Source: Streptomyces zingiberis (GTDB taxonomy: Bacteria > Actinomycetota > Actinomycetes > Streptomycetales > Streptomycetaceae). From it: a stretch of DNA of 64,000 nucleotides. Under the pieces are notes generated by a model. The model was given only the letters and a program-made list of their open reading frames with translations, did no database searches and had not been told where the DNA came from. The stretch spans positions 1 through 64,000 of the forward strand of contig NZ_JAATEN010000013.1 in assembly GCF_012034935.1 (NCBI RefSeq), written 5' to 3'. The position numbers were made by a program, and so were the translations under genes. Numbering within the stretch: position 1 is the stretch's first letter; every line of letters starts with the position of its first letter. Shown here piece by piece: positions 17,582-25,605 of the stretch.

Positions 17582-17881
17582 TCAGAAGTGGCCGGCGGCC
17601 TTCTTGTCGCCGGCCTGGTAAGCCGGTCCCGCCTGACGGACGGCCTTGGCGATGCCGTTGAGCGCGTCGAAGATCGCCCGCGTCTCACGGTCCCACTTGG
17701 CGTGCGCACCGTCGGCGGCTGTCTTGGCCTCACCTTCGAAGGTCGAGGAGACGCTCCGGATCTTCGCCTGGATGGCCTCCAGCGACTGGTCCAGCCGCTT
17801 GACCTGCTTCTCGATCGTGCCGGCCGCTTCCTCCAGCGAAGCGTAGGTGACGACCATGGTGCCGTCGTTCATGTTCCCCAC
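17582..17881 (-). CDS. esxB: WXG100-family Esx protein with C-terminal YxxxD signal
   Basis: Esx proteins are about 100-residue helical hairpins secreted as pairs by the type VII system. This 99-residue protein has two amphipathic helices. The turn reads FEG (residues 48-50) where WXG is usual, while a tryptophan occurs later at 63. The tail has YQAGD (88-92), matching the YxxxD/E signal carried by one partner of each secreted pair. GTG 17881 follows GGAGG; an in-frame ATG lies 9 bases inside. It follows the other esx gene by 62 bases, as expected for a heterodimer operon. The A/B naming is by analogy (the signal-bearing partner). Confidence 0.85.
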   Translation of the reverse strand: MGNMNDGTMVVTYASLEEAAGTIEKQVKRLDQSLEAIQAKIRSVSSTFEGEAKTAADGAHAKWDRETRAIFDALNGIAKAVRQAGPAYQAGDKKAAGHF

Positions 17882-17943
17882 GGATCCTCCAAGTTCTGTT
17901 TACTGCCTGGGCGTTGAGGTGGTGCGCGGGTGTGGCGCGGTGT

Positions 17944-18306
17944 TCAGTAGCCGGCGATGTTCGAGGTCTCGGCCCGGGTCGCGGCGGCGTCACCGGAGAA
18001 GCCGGGAGTGACGTCGACACCGCGGAGAGCCGCCTCGACCTCCAGGTCGGTGTTGCCCGCGGTGGTCCGGGTGACCTGGATGGCCTCCTGGAAGTTGAGC
18101 AGCAGCTTCGCGATGCGGACCATGCCCTGGTTGATCTCGGTCTGCTTGGCGTCGAACGCGCCGGCGCCGATGCCCTTCCAGCGGCCCTCCAGGCTGTCGA
18201 TGACGCCCTGGAGGGTGTTGAGCTGGCCCTTGACGTCCTCGAACCTCCGGGTGATCTCGTCCTGGAAGTCCTTGAGACCCTGGTCCCCTACCTTCTGGAC
18301 TGACAT
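17944..18306 (-). CDS. esxA: WXG100-family Esx protein
   Basis: A 120-residue helical-hairpin protein with a canonical WKG motif at residues 43-45 between helix 1 (about 8-40) and helix 2 (about 50-85). The C-terminal 30 residues are flexible and lack YxxxD, fitting the non-signal member of a pair with the downstream esx product. It is slightly longer than the classical 95-100 residues. ATG 18306; it lies 102 bases after the mycosin stop and appears to be part of the operon beginning near 22180. Confidence 0.87.
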   Translation of the reverse strand: MSVQKVGDQGLKDFQDEITRRFEDVKGQLNTLQGVIDSLEGRWKGIGAGAFDAKQTEINQGMVRIAKLLLNFQEAIQVTRTTAGNTDLEVEAALRGVDVTPGFSGDAAATRAETSNIAGY

Positions 18307-18408
18307 GTGTCCCTCTCCCTTGTGCTGTTCCTGGCTCGGCGTCCGCCCTCACGGGCGGGCGCCAGTCGGTGTGCCGCATCCCGGTACGGGAGCAAGGCGT
18401 CAACGTCG

Positions 18409-19689
18409 TCAGGCGGTGCGCCTGCGGCGGAGGATGAAGAAACCCGCGCCTCCCAGGGCGGCCACGGCGGCCGCCCCGGCGATGAGCAGTCCGGTTGAGC
18501 CCCCGTCATTCCCCGTCTTGTCGGAGCCTGCCACGGCGGTGTCATCATCGGACCCGTCCTGACCGGGTTGTGACGAAGCTGGTTCGGAAGATTCCGAGGT
18601 ACTGGAGTCGGAGCCGCCCTTGTCGGAGGAGCCGGAGGTGTCGGAGGCGTTCCCGCCACCCGTCTTCTCGTTGGTGAGCGGGTCGATGTCGGGGGCGCCG
18701 GGCTTGCCGATACCGCGGTTGATGTGGGCGCCGGGACGGACGATGCCGTGCCCGAGATAGTTGCTGGGGCCCTCCGGCCAGTCCTCACCCCGTCCCGCTG
18801 ATTCGATCATGACGCGGAGGACCTGGTTGGCCGTCCAGTCAGGGTTGGCGGACCAGATCAGCGCGGCGGAGGCAGAGGCGATGGCGGTGGCGGAGCTCGT
18901 ACCACCATTCGAATCGCAATAGCTCTTGAAAGTCGCGTCGCACCACAGCGGGATCTCATTGGCTGGGGCAGCGAGGTCAATGACCTCGCCATGCTGAGAA
19001 TAATCAGCGACTTTGCCGTCAGGCCCCGTAGCTGCTACACCCACTACCTCGGGGTACGCCGCCGGATACGACTTCCCATTACCCTCTTTAGCGTTATTCC
19101 CGGCGGCGGCCAGAAGAAGTTTCCCTTGACTGCGGGCATATTTGATCGCCTCTTCCTCCTGGGCTCCGAAATATTCCGAACCAATGGACATGCTGATGAT
19201 CTGCGCGTCACTATCGCCAGCCGCCTTGATGGCATTAGGGATACTCCCGCGATTGATCGCACCCTTGGGAAGCCCAACCTGGATACGGAAAGGTATAATC
19301 TTCGCTCCTGGCGCCAGACCCTGGATACCTCCCCCCTTACCGGTACCAGCGATCAACTCCGCCATGTTGGTGCCATGGCCGTCATAGTCGCTCGTCTCGT
19401 CTCCGGACCGATCTGTCAAGTCCTTACCTTTAAGTACCTGCCCCTTCAAGGAAGGTGTGGCGGCGTTGACCCCCGAGTCGATGACGGCAACCTTGATGCC
19501 TTCACCCGTCGCTTTCTTCCAGATTTCTTCGGCGTGCATGGCATCCAGGTACCACTGCTTCGAGCGAACATCTTGAGCCGCAGCCGTGGGAGCCGCGCCT
19601 AGAGCCGTGGCTCCCAGCGTGCTCAACACCGCCACCGCACAGAAGCTACGCCGGAGCGTTTCCTGCACCCTGGTCATTCCTGCCGTCAT
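18409..19689 (-). CDS. mycP: Mycosin-type subtilisin protease (first copy)
   Basis: Mycosins are membrane-anchored S8 serine proteases that stabilise and accompany ESX systems. The 426-residue protein has a signal peptide (about 1-38, cleaving near TAAAQ), Asp71 in VAVIDSG, His105 in DGHGTNMAELI and Ser265 in GGTSSATA. A Ser/Gly/Asp-rich linker (about 340-395) leads to a C-terminal membrane helix (LLIAGAAAVAALGGAGFFIL) and a basic stop. It starts 24 bases after the PPE-like gene. Odd: from about 18900 to 19560 the codons are much more AT-rich than in its neighbours, with ATA, CTT, AAA and AAT used freely. Confidence 0.92.
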   Translation of the reverse strand: MTAGMTRVQETLRRSFCAVAVLSTLGATALGAAPTAAAQDVRSKQWYLDAMHAEEIWKKATGEGIKVAVIDSGVNAATPSLKGQVLKGKDLTDRSGDETSDYDGHGTNMAELIAGTGKGGGIQGLAPGAKIIPFRIQVGLPKGAINRGSIPNAIKAAGDSDAQIISMSIGSEYFGAQEEEAIKYARSQGKLLLAAAGNNAKEGNGKSYPAAYPEVVGVAATGPDGKVADYSQHGEVIDLAAPANEIPLWCDATFKSYCDSNGGTSSATAIASASAALIWSANPDWTANQVLRVMIESAGRGEDWPEGPSNYLGHGIVRPGAHINRGIGKPGAPDIDPLTNEKTGGGNASDTSGSSDKGGSDSSTSESSEPASSQPGQDGSDDDTAVAGSDKTGNDGGSTGLLIAGAAAVAALGGAGFFILRRRRTA

Positions 19690-19713
19690 CCTGGCTTCCG
19701 AACCTTCCCGTAC

Positions 19714-21624
19714 CTACTCGATCACTGGTGGCACAGCTCCGCGCCGCCGTGGCATCCACTGCTGTTCTTCCGTCAGGTAGGGCCGGCGAGAAGACGCTGG
19801 GCCATCGTCGTCAGTCTCATCCGACCGGCGGTTGGTGCCACGGCGGTTGCCCGTGGCGTCCGCAGCACCGGATGAAGGCTTCGCCCTCCCGGGACGGCGA
19901 TCGGCCGAGGTGGCATGAGGGGCGCCGACCACACCCTGCTGGGCAGGGGTGCCCCGTCCGGCCGGGCGATCGGGGGCGTTCGCCGGCGCCGCGCCGACGA
20001 CTCCTGGTCGAGTGGGTGCTGGGCCGGGAATGCGGCCGCGGGACGCTTCCTGGCCGCCGATGACCGTGCCCCGAGGAATCCGCGAAGGGGATTGCTGGCC
20101 CGCCGGGCGCTGCGGTGTGCCGCCGACGATGCCCGGTGAGCCTCCGGACCGGCCCGGGGAAGGTGAGGTGCCGCCTCCTGCCTGGCCTGACGGAGAAAAA
20201 GTTCCCGGCACCGACCTTCTCGGCGACACGGCTGGGCCGCCGGCGGAACCTGGTCGGCCCGTCGCGCCCGGGCCGCTTCCAGGCGCGCCGGGTCTGCCCG
20301 CCACGGGTGAACGACCGGCAGCCGTGGTCCCTGCTTGCGCAGATCCGGGCATGCCAGGCCGCCCGACCTGCCCTTGGGCGCCTCCCGGTCGGCCAACAGC
20401 GTTCACGGGTCTGCCCGCTGAGGGGGTGCCACTGCCGCCTCCCACTCGTCCGGCGTTACTCGCGGACGGGCCGCTGACAGGTCGCGGCCCTCCACTTACC
20501 CCCTGAGCGCCCGACGCGCGAGGTGCCCCTACGGGCCCGTTCGTCCGTGGCGCGCCTCCGCCGCCGGTGGCGCGGGGCGGGCCGGGGTTTCCTGTGGCGC
20601 GTGCGACCGGCCCGCGTGTGAGCGGGCCAGGGCCCGCCGGCAACGGCGGGACCGGACCGTGGCCGCCTTGGCCAGGCCCGGTGTTCACCGGTGGAGTCGT
20701 CCCGGGGCTCGCCGCCTGGGGCGCGGCAGGAGCGGCGACGCTGTCGATCTCCGTCGAGACGCTCGGGGCGACAGAACGTCCACCACGCGGCTCACTTGAC
20801 CGCTCGCCAGGCGACCCGATCTCCGCTTCCCGGGAAGCCGTGACGCTACCTGGGCCGCCCACTCCTTCAGAAGAAGAACGCGCAGTATGCGACGGGCCCC
20901 CATCATAGATCCCGGTGGGTTTCGGGACGTCCGCCTTCAGGGTGCCCGGCAGGGTCGGTGGTTCCTGGGAGGCCAGGGTCGACTCGGAGACCGAGTAGAA
21001 GGACGACAGGCGGTTCATCTGGTTGATGGCCTCCTGGCGGTCGCGTTCGACCTGGAGGGCCTTCTGGTAATCCGCGTTGTCCTCGGTGCGCTCAAAGACC
21101 GTGAAGTCCTCGGGCTTCTTGCGGATCAGGCGGCCGTCCCGGGGCGGACGGGCGCTGCGGACCGAGGCCAGGCCGTTGCTCGCCACCTCCATCTGCGCGC
21201 CGACCGAATTGGCGAACGTGCCCAGGCCCCAGGCGTAGTTGACGAGTTCCCGGCCGAAACGGCGGAACTCGTTCGCCGCCTCGCTGTCCCATTCCGTCGC
21301 CGTGACGTAGTCCTCGAGTTCCTTCGCCGCCGCGTTGATCGCCGTGGTGGCCTTTTTCATGGCCTCGCCGGCGTGCTCCAGATCTGCCGGGTTGGCGGTC
21401 TCCAGCAGGTCCAGCATCGCGTTGAGCTGGGCGTTCTCGAAACTGGTGGTGCCGAAGAAACCACGGCTCCGGCTGCCTCCGAACATGCCGGTGAGGCTGT
21501 TCGCCATCTGTTCGGCCACGTCCGTGGCGGCGAACCTGGCCTGGATCTCCTGGGAGTCCTCCTGCTGCTGCTGTTCCTGAGTGGTCAGATCGGGAGCATC
21601 GGGCGTCGGCTTCTCGTCGCTCAT
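19714..21624 (-). CDS. Long PPE-like protein with WXG-like helical head and Pro/Gly-rich tail
   Basis: A 636-residue protein. Residues about 20-195 are helical, with EWDSEAANEF around Trp112 resembling the turn of WXG100/PPE proteins and heptad-like stretches on both sides. Residues about 215-560 are low-complexity Gly/Pro/Ala/Arg/Ser. The final part is basic. I chose ATG 21624, which begins MSDEKPTPDAPDL. It lies 7 bases after a short helical protein gene carrying YxxxD and 24 bases before a mycosin gene. This resembles PE/PPE-like secreted pairs, so a type VII substrate is likely but not proven. No known enzyme domain is seen. Confidence 0.78.
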   Translation of the reverse strand: MSDEKPTPDAPDLTTQEQQQQEDSQEIQARFAATDVAEQMANSLTGMFGGSRSRGFFGTTSFENAQLNAMLDLLETANPADLEHAGEAMKKATTAINAAAKELEDYVTATEWDSEAANEFRRFGRELVNYAWGLGTFANSVGAQMEVASNGLASVRSARPPRDGRLIRKKPEDFTVFERTEDNADYQKALQVERDRQEAINQMNRLSSFYSVSESTLASQEPPTLPGTLKADVPKPTGIYDGGPSHTARSSSEGVGGPGSVTASREAEIGSPGERSSEPRGGRSVAPSVSTEIDSVAAPAAPQAASPGTTPPVNTGPGQGGHGPVPPLPAGPGPLTRGPVARATGNPGPPRATGGGGAPRTNGPVGAPRASGAQGVSGGPRPVSGPSASNAGRVGGGSGTPSAGRPVNAVGRPGGAQGQVGRPGMPGSAQAGTTAAGRSPVAGRPGAPGSGPGATGRPGSAGGPAVSPRRSVPGTFSPSGQAGGGTSPSPGRSGGSPGIVGGTPQRPAGQQSPSRIPRGTVIGGQEASRGRIPGPAPTRPGVVGAAPANAPDRPAGRGTPAQQGVVGAPHATSADRRPGRAKPSSGAADATGNRRGTNRRSDETDDDGPASSRRPYLTEEQQWMPRRRGAVPPVIE

Positions 21625-21631
21625 CGGAACG

Positions 21632-22051
21632 TCACCCCAGGTCCTTCGTGCCGCTCGTGCCGTCGTGGCGGGTCTCGTCCCGCTCGCGCTGCTCGGTCTC
21701 CCGGCGCTGCTCGGCCAGGCGGGTCTGGATGGCGTGGAAGCGGCGGCGGGTTTCCTCGTCCACGTTGTCGTAGCCGACGTCCGCCGCGTGCACGCCGATG
21801 CGGAGCAACTCGATCTGGTCGCCGAGGGACTTGGAGAGCGCGACGAGTTCCCTGTGGACGCGGTTGTACTGCTGGAAGAAGCCGTCCGCCTCGGCGAACG
21901 GCATGCCGCCGCCGCTGAAGGAGGCGCGGGTGACGCGCTCCAGCCCCACCTTGGCATTGCCGGCGTCGCCGCTCTCCAGCTCCTTGAGCAGGTCGTCGAT
22001 CCGCCTGCGGAAGTTCACCAGCGCGTCCGCGCCGCGATTGAGGTCAGCCAT
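21632..22051 (-). CDS. Helical partner protein with internal YxxxD motif
   Basis: A 139-residue, mostly helical, charged protein. YDNVD at residues 94-98 fits the type VII signal YxxxD/E, and about 40 charged residues follow it. ATG 22051 is preceded by GGGAGAGG; an in-frame ATG 30 bases upstream lacks such a site. It is the first gene of the substrate operon and ends 7 bases before the PPE-like gene, the order seen for PE then PPE. I infer that it pairs with that protein and carries the secretion signal for the complex. Confidence 0.78.
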   Translation of the reverse strand: MADLNRGADALVNFRRRIDDLLKELESGDAGNAKVGLERVTRASFSGGGMPFAEADGFFQQYNRVHRELVALSKSLGDQIELLRIGVHAADVGYDNVDEETRRRFHAIQTRLAEQRRETEQRERDETRHDGTSGTKDLG

Positions 22052-22186
22052 GACCTCTCCCGCCGACCGCGCCCACGACACTCTCGACCACGATGCGCTC
22101 TCCTCCCCGTGTGCTGCGGCACGCCACCTGGCCTCCGGGCATCCCCTGCCGGAGGTGACGAGCCGTTCGCTGATTGCGCCGGAGCC

Positions 22187-22215
22187 ACTGTAGTCACTGG
22201 GTCGGACAGCCCCAA
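22187..22215 (-). promoter_or_regulatory. Candidate promoter of the type VII substrate operon
   Basis: On the minus strand TTGGGG (22210-22215), a 17-base spacer and TACAGT (22187-22192). A start near 22180 gives a leader of about 130 bases before ATG 22051. The 389-base gap 22052-22440 otherwise holds only the mycosin terminator. Confidence 0.5.
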
Positions 22216-22350
22216 GTGCGTTCCGCGTCCGCGGGCTACCTGAGGGTGACGCCGCCGCCCCGATCCACGGTTCCGGATTTACGTGTCCATCGCAACTTTA
22301 GCGGCGGAGACCTTCCGGGGGCCCGGCCGGGCCGCCCCGATCTCCCTGCC

Positions 22351-22400
22351 TCCGGCGCCGCCACGCCCCGGCTCCACGGCCGGGGCGGGGCGGCGCCGGA
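22351..22400 (-). terminator. Strong terminator after the second mycosin
   Basis: A 22-base stem with one mismatch (22351-22372 with 22379-22400) and a 6-base loop, beginning 40 bases after the mycosin stop. It separates the eccB-mycosin unit from the downstream substrate operon. Confidence 0.75.
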
Positions 22401-22440
22401 GGATGCCCCGCCACGCGCCGTCGTCCTCCTGCCGCCCGCG

Positions 22441-23736
22441 CTACCCGCGGCGACGGCGGCGCCAGTCGCGCAGCGCCACGGAGCCTCCGGTGAGGGCGGC
22501 GACGAGGACACCGCCGCCGATGAGGGCATAGGTCGCCAGGCGCGCGTCCCGTTCCTGGGGGGTCTCGCCGAGGTGGAGTTCGGCGGGTGTGGGGGCCTCG
22601 GCGCGCCGTACGCCCTCACGGGCCACCGGCTCCTTGATCGGCGCGTCGTCCTCCGTGAGAGCGCGCACCGGGTCGACGACGCCCCAGCCGACCAGCCGGT
22701 CGCGGCCGGCGACCGAGCGCTCGGCCGTCTGCTGGAGCTGGGCGACGATCTCCTCCTGCCCCCAGTCCTGGTGCTTGGCCTTGACCAGCGCGGCGACGCC
22801 CGCGACATACGGCGCGGAGAAGCTGGTGCCGTTGTCGGCGCAGTGGCCCCCGCCCGGCACGGTGGAGACCATGTCCACGCCCGGGGCGGCGATCCCGACG
22901 AAGTCGCCGGACTGGGAGAAGGCCGCGCGTTCGTTGTTCCGGTCGGAGGAGGCGACGGCCAGCACCCCGGGGAAGGACGCGGGGTACGTCTTCTTGACGT
23001 TGCCGCCGAGCCCGTCGTTGCCCGCGGAGGCGACGACCACGACGTCCGCGGCGAGCGCGGCGTCCACGGCCTGCTTCAGGACGGGCTCGGGCCGGGCCGC
23101 GCCGGCGGTGTCCTGGGAGATGTTGATGACGTCGGCGCCCTCGGCGACGGCGTGCCGGATGGCCCGCGCGAGCGTCGCGGCGTTGCCGTTGGCGTCGGCG
23201 TCGTTCTGCTGGATGGGGATGATCTCCGCCTCGGGCGCCAGCCCGACCACTCCGGTGTCCCTGGCGGGGCGTGCGGCGATGATGCCGGCGACCTTCGTGC
23301 CGTGCCCGACCGTGTCGGTGGTGCCGTCCTCCTTGCCTCGTTCGAGCTTGTTGCCGTTCTCGTCCTTCAGCCCTTTGGGCAGCAGGTTGACGCCGCTCTT
23401 CCGGTCGACGGCAGGGCGCAGCTGGGGATGGCGGGCGTCGACGCCGGTGTCGATGACGGCGACCCGGACGCCCTTGCCCGTGGACTGCTTCCACACCTCG
23501 TCCAGCAGGACGCGCTGCAACGCCCAGGGGCGGCCCTCGTAGGTCTTGCCGGGGAAGGTGCACTGGTCCGGGGTGTCCGCGGCGGCGGGCGCGGGCGCGA
23601 GCGGCACGGCGAACGCGGCGGCGGTGGCGGCGAACGCGGCGGCCGCGGCGCATACGCGGGGGGCGCGGCGGGTGCGGGCGGTGCGGGGCACGGCGGTCTC
23701 CGTCCTTGCGGGCCTCATCAGCCTCATCGGTCCCAT
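22441..23736 (-). CDS. mycP: Mycosin-type subtilisin protease (second copy)
   Basis: A 431-residue S8 protease. Signal peptide about 20-53, catalytic Asp96 (VAVIDTGVD), His145 (GHGTKVAG) and Ser305 (NGTSFSAPY), then a C-terminal membrane helix (LIGGGVLVAALTGGSVAL) and RRRRRG tail. Cys59 and Cys299 could form a disulfide. It starts 6 bases after eccB, so it is the mycosin most likely dedicated to the core complex. ATG 23736 is used, but in-frame ATGs 9 and 18 bases later are equally possible. It is clearly different from the copy at 18409-19689. Confidence 0.93.
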   Translation of the reverse strand: MGPMRLMRPARTETAVPRTARTRRAPRVCAAAAAFAATAAAFAVPLAPAPAAADTPDQCTFPGKTYEGRPWALQRVLLDEVWKQSTGKGVRVAVIDTGVDARHPQLRPAVDRKSGVNLLPKGLKDENGNKLERGKEDGTTDTVGHGTKVAGIIAARPARDTGVVGLAPEAEIIPIQQNDADANGNAATLARAIRHAVAEGADVINISQDTAGAARPEPVLKQAVDAALAADVVVVASAGNDGLGGNVKKTYPASFPGVLAVASSDRNNERAAFSQSGDFVGIAAPGVDMVSTVPGGGHCADNGTSFSAPYVAGVAALVKAKHQDWGQEEIVAQLQQTAERSVAGRDRLVGWGVVDPVRALTEDDAPIKEPVAREGVRRAEAPTPAELHLGETPQERDARLATYALIGGGVLVAALTGGSVALRDWRRRRRG

Positions 23737-23742
23737 CGGCCG

Positions 23743-25275
23743 TCAGGACCCCTGCGGCTGACGGGCGGCCGCCGTGGACAGCCGGGGGCCGGTGGGCAGG
23801 AACGTCGACCAGGCCGCCGGGATCGGCAGCGGCCGCACCTTCGCGTATCCGAGCCGGGTCTGGGCCTGCTGCGCCTCCTGCATCCGCGCCTCCCGCTCCT
23901 CCGCGGATCCGGAGGAGCCGATGCCGGAGTCGTCGGTGGCGCTGTCGCCGTTGGACTGCATCGCGTAGCGCAGGCCCGTGTCGGTGACGAGGAAGAGGAA
24001 GCCGGTGCCGGTGTCGGAGCCCTGGAACTGCCGGTACAGCTGGCCCGACCCGGGGGTGACGTACGCGCTGCTCGCGCCGGTGGGGAGCGGGGCGGGGAAG
24101 GCGGGTCCGGCCCAGGTGCCGAGGGTGGTGGACCCGTCGTCGGGGTCGACGTCACGGAGGACGTTGCAGACGGTGTTGCGGCTGCCCTCGCCGGTCCCCG
24201 TCTCGTTGACGGCGGAAGGCTCGAACTCGGGCCACTTCTTGTCCCGCGCGAACGGCTTCCCCGGCCGGAACGCGGCCGCGCTGACCGCCTCGGCCTCGAT
24301 GGCCTGGCCGAGGCCGACCAGTTCCCTGCTGTTGAGGAGCAGCTTCGCGGTGAAGTCGGTGACGGGCGCGACGCGGCCGGGCAGGACGACGTAGTGCTGC
24401 TCGCGGGTGCCGTCGGTGGCCTTGAGCACCCGGCCCACCTGATTGGCCTTCTCGCTCAGCTCGCCGGGGACCCCGGCGGCGGCGCCGGGGGTCGCCCCGA
24501 TGGTGGGGAAGTCGATGAGGTCGCCCCGGTGCAGAGTGGCCAGCCAGTCCGCGGAGACCCGCTGCGGCCGGCGCTCCTGGCCGACGAGCGTGCGCAGCAG
24601 CAGCTCGTCGCCGGCCACCGGATAGGCCGTGCCGGAGGCGTCGACGACGTGGCGCTCCCCGTCGGGCGCCTCCACGTACAGCAGGTCGCCGCCGCGCAGC
24701 CGGCCAGCCCCCTCGGTGCGGTGCCGTTCGCGCTCGGCCAGGACGAAGGCGGCCTTCTGGATGGACCGGCCGCCCTCGCCGGGGCGTTCGCAGACGGCCC
24801 AGCGCTTCGCGGTGCCCGCGTCCGCGGCCTCCGGCAGCCGGTCGGGGGCGTAGGGGATGCCGAGGGTGGCGCCGTGCGGGATCTTCCCGCTGTCGAGGAC
24901 GGACTCGTCGACGTTGATGACCTTGTCCCTGTTCGGGTCGAGCAGCAGCTTGGCCGAGGACATGTTGAGCACCGGGTGCAGCTGCGCCTGCTTGCTCCTG
25001 CCGGTGCGCAGGACGACGTAACGGGTCGTGGACTTGGAGGCGATGATGACGTTCTGGTACGGCTGTTCCCACCCCTGGGGCGCCACGGGCTTGAACATCC
25101 CCCAGGCGCCGAAGATCGCGAGGATCACCACCCCGATGATCATTCCGGGGAGCACCGAGCGCAGCGGCCGGGGCGCGCCCTCCTCCGAGCCCGTCGGGTT
25201 GGGCTGCAGGAACTGCGCAACGAGCCTTCGCTTGGCGAAGGTGTAGGCGTTGAGTTCGTCGCGTCGTGATGCCAT
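23743..25275 (-). CDS. eccB: Type VII secretion protein EccB
   Basis: EccB is the single-pass core component whose large domain sits outside the membrane. The 510-residue protein starts MASRRDELNAYTFAKRRLVAQFL, the typical EccB N-terminus. One membrane helix is at about residues 44-62 (MIIGVVILAIFGAWGMF) and a long extracytoplasmic region of repeat-like beta structure follows, with two cysteines (in VCERPG and VCNVL). ATG 25275 is chosen on this N-terminus; an upstream in-frame start at 25425 would add 50 low-complexity residues. Confidence 0.93.
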   Translation of the reverse strand: MASRRDELNAYTFAKRRLVAQFLQPNPTGSEEGAPRPLRSVLPGMIIGVVILAIFGAWGMFKPVAPQGWEQPYQNVIIASKSTTRYVVLRTGRSKQAQLHPVLNMSSAKLLLDPNRDKVINVDESVLDSGKIPHGATLGIPYAPDRLPEAADAGTAKRWAVCERPGEGGRSIQKAAFVLAERERHRTEGAGRLRGGDLLYVEAPDGERHVVDASGTAYPVAGDELLLRTLVGQERRPQRVSADWLATLHRGDLIDFPTIGATPGAAAGVPGELSEKANQVGRVLKATDGTREQHYVVLPGRVAPVTDFTAKLLLNSRELVGLGQAIEAEAVSAAAFRPGKPFARDKKWPEFEPSAVNETGTGEGSRNTVCNVLRDVDPDDGSTTLGTWAGPAFPAPLPTGASSAYVTPGSGQLYRQFQGSDTGTGFLFLVTDTGLRYAMQSNGDSATDDSGIGSSGSAEEREARMQEAQQAQTRLGYAKVRPLPIPAAWSTFLPTGPRLSTAAARQPQGS

Positions 25276-25605
25276 CTGTCCGTCGTTCCCTCTCCCCGTG
25301 CTCCCCGTGCTCCCCGCGTGAGCCGCGGTCCGGGAGCCCGCCGGCACACCGTGGCCGCCGCGGTCCCCCCGCACCCCGCCGGCCGCCTCCCGTCGGCGGC
25401 CCACCGGACGGGCAGGTTCCCACACCGCCCGGAGGGGTCCGGCGCGGCGCCCCCCTACTATGCCTGCCGACGGCGCTGTCGTACCGCTCCGGTAGGGTGA
25501 CCGCCCGATGTGAACGCCCGCGCGGCGGACGGGTTACCGGGCGGGTTACCGGGCGGGATGCGGGCGGTTTGCGCAGGGGTTGCGGACAAGGGGGACGACG
25601 CGGCG
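25276..25605. other. Divergent control region between eccB and eccE
   Basis: A 330-base gap between divergent eccB and eccE. It contains short direct repeats of CTCCCCGTG (about 25293-25318) and -10-like hexamers TACTAT (25456-25461) and TAGGGT (25493-25498) on the plus strand, without clear -35 partners. No gene is seen here unless eccE starts earlier, at GTG 25510. Confidence 0.35.

Noticed and set aside
22174..25269. 1031-codon plus-strand frame opposite the second mycosin and eccB
   Set aside because: Same antisense artefact; the opposite strand has catalytic triad and EccB signatures.
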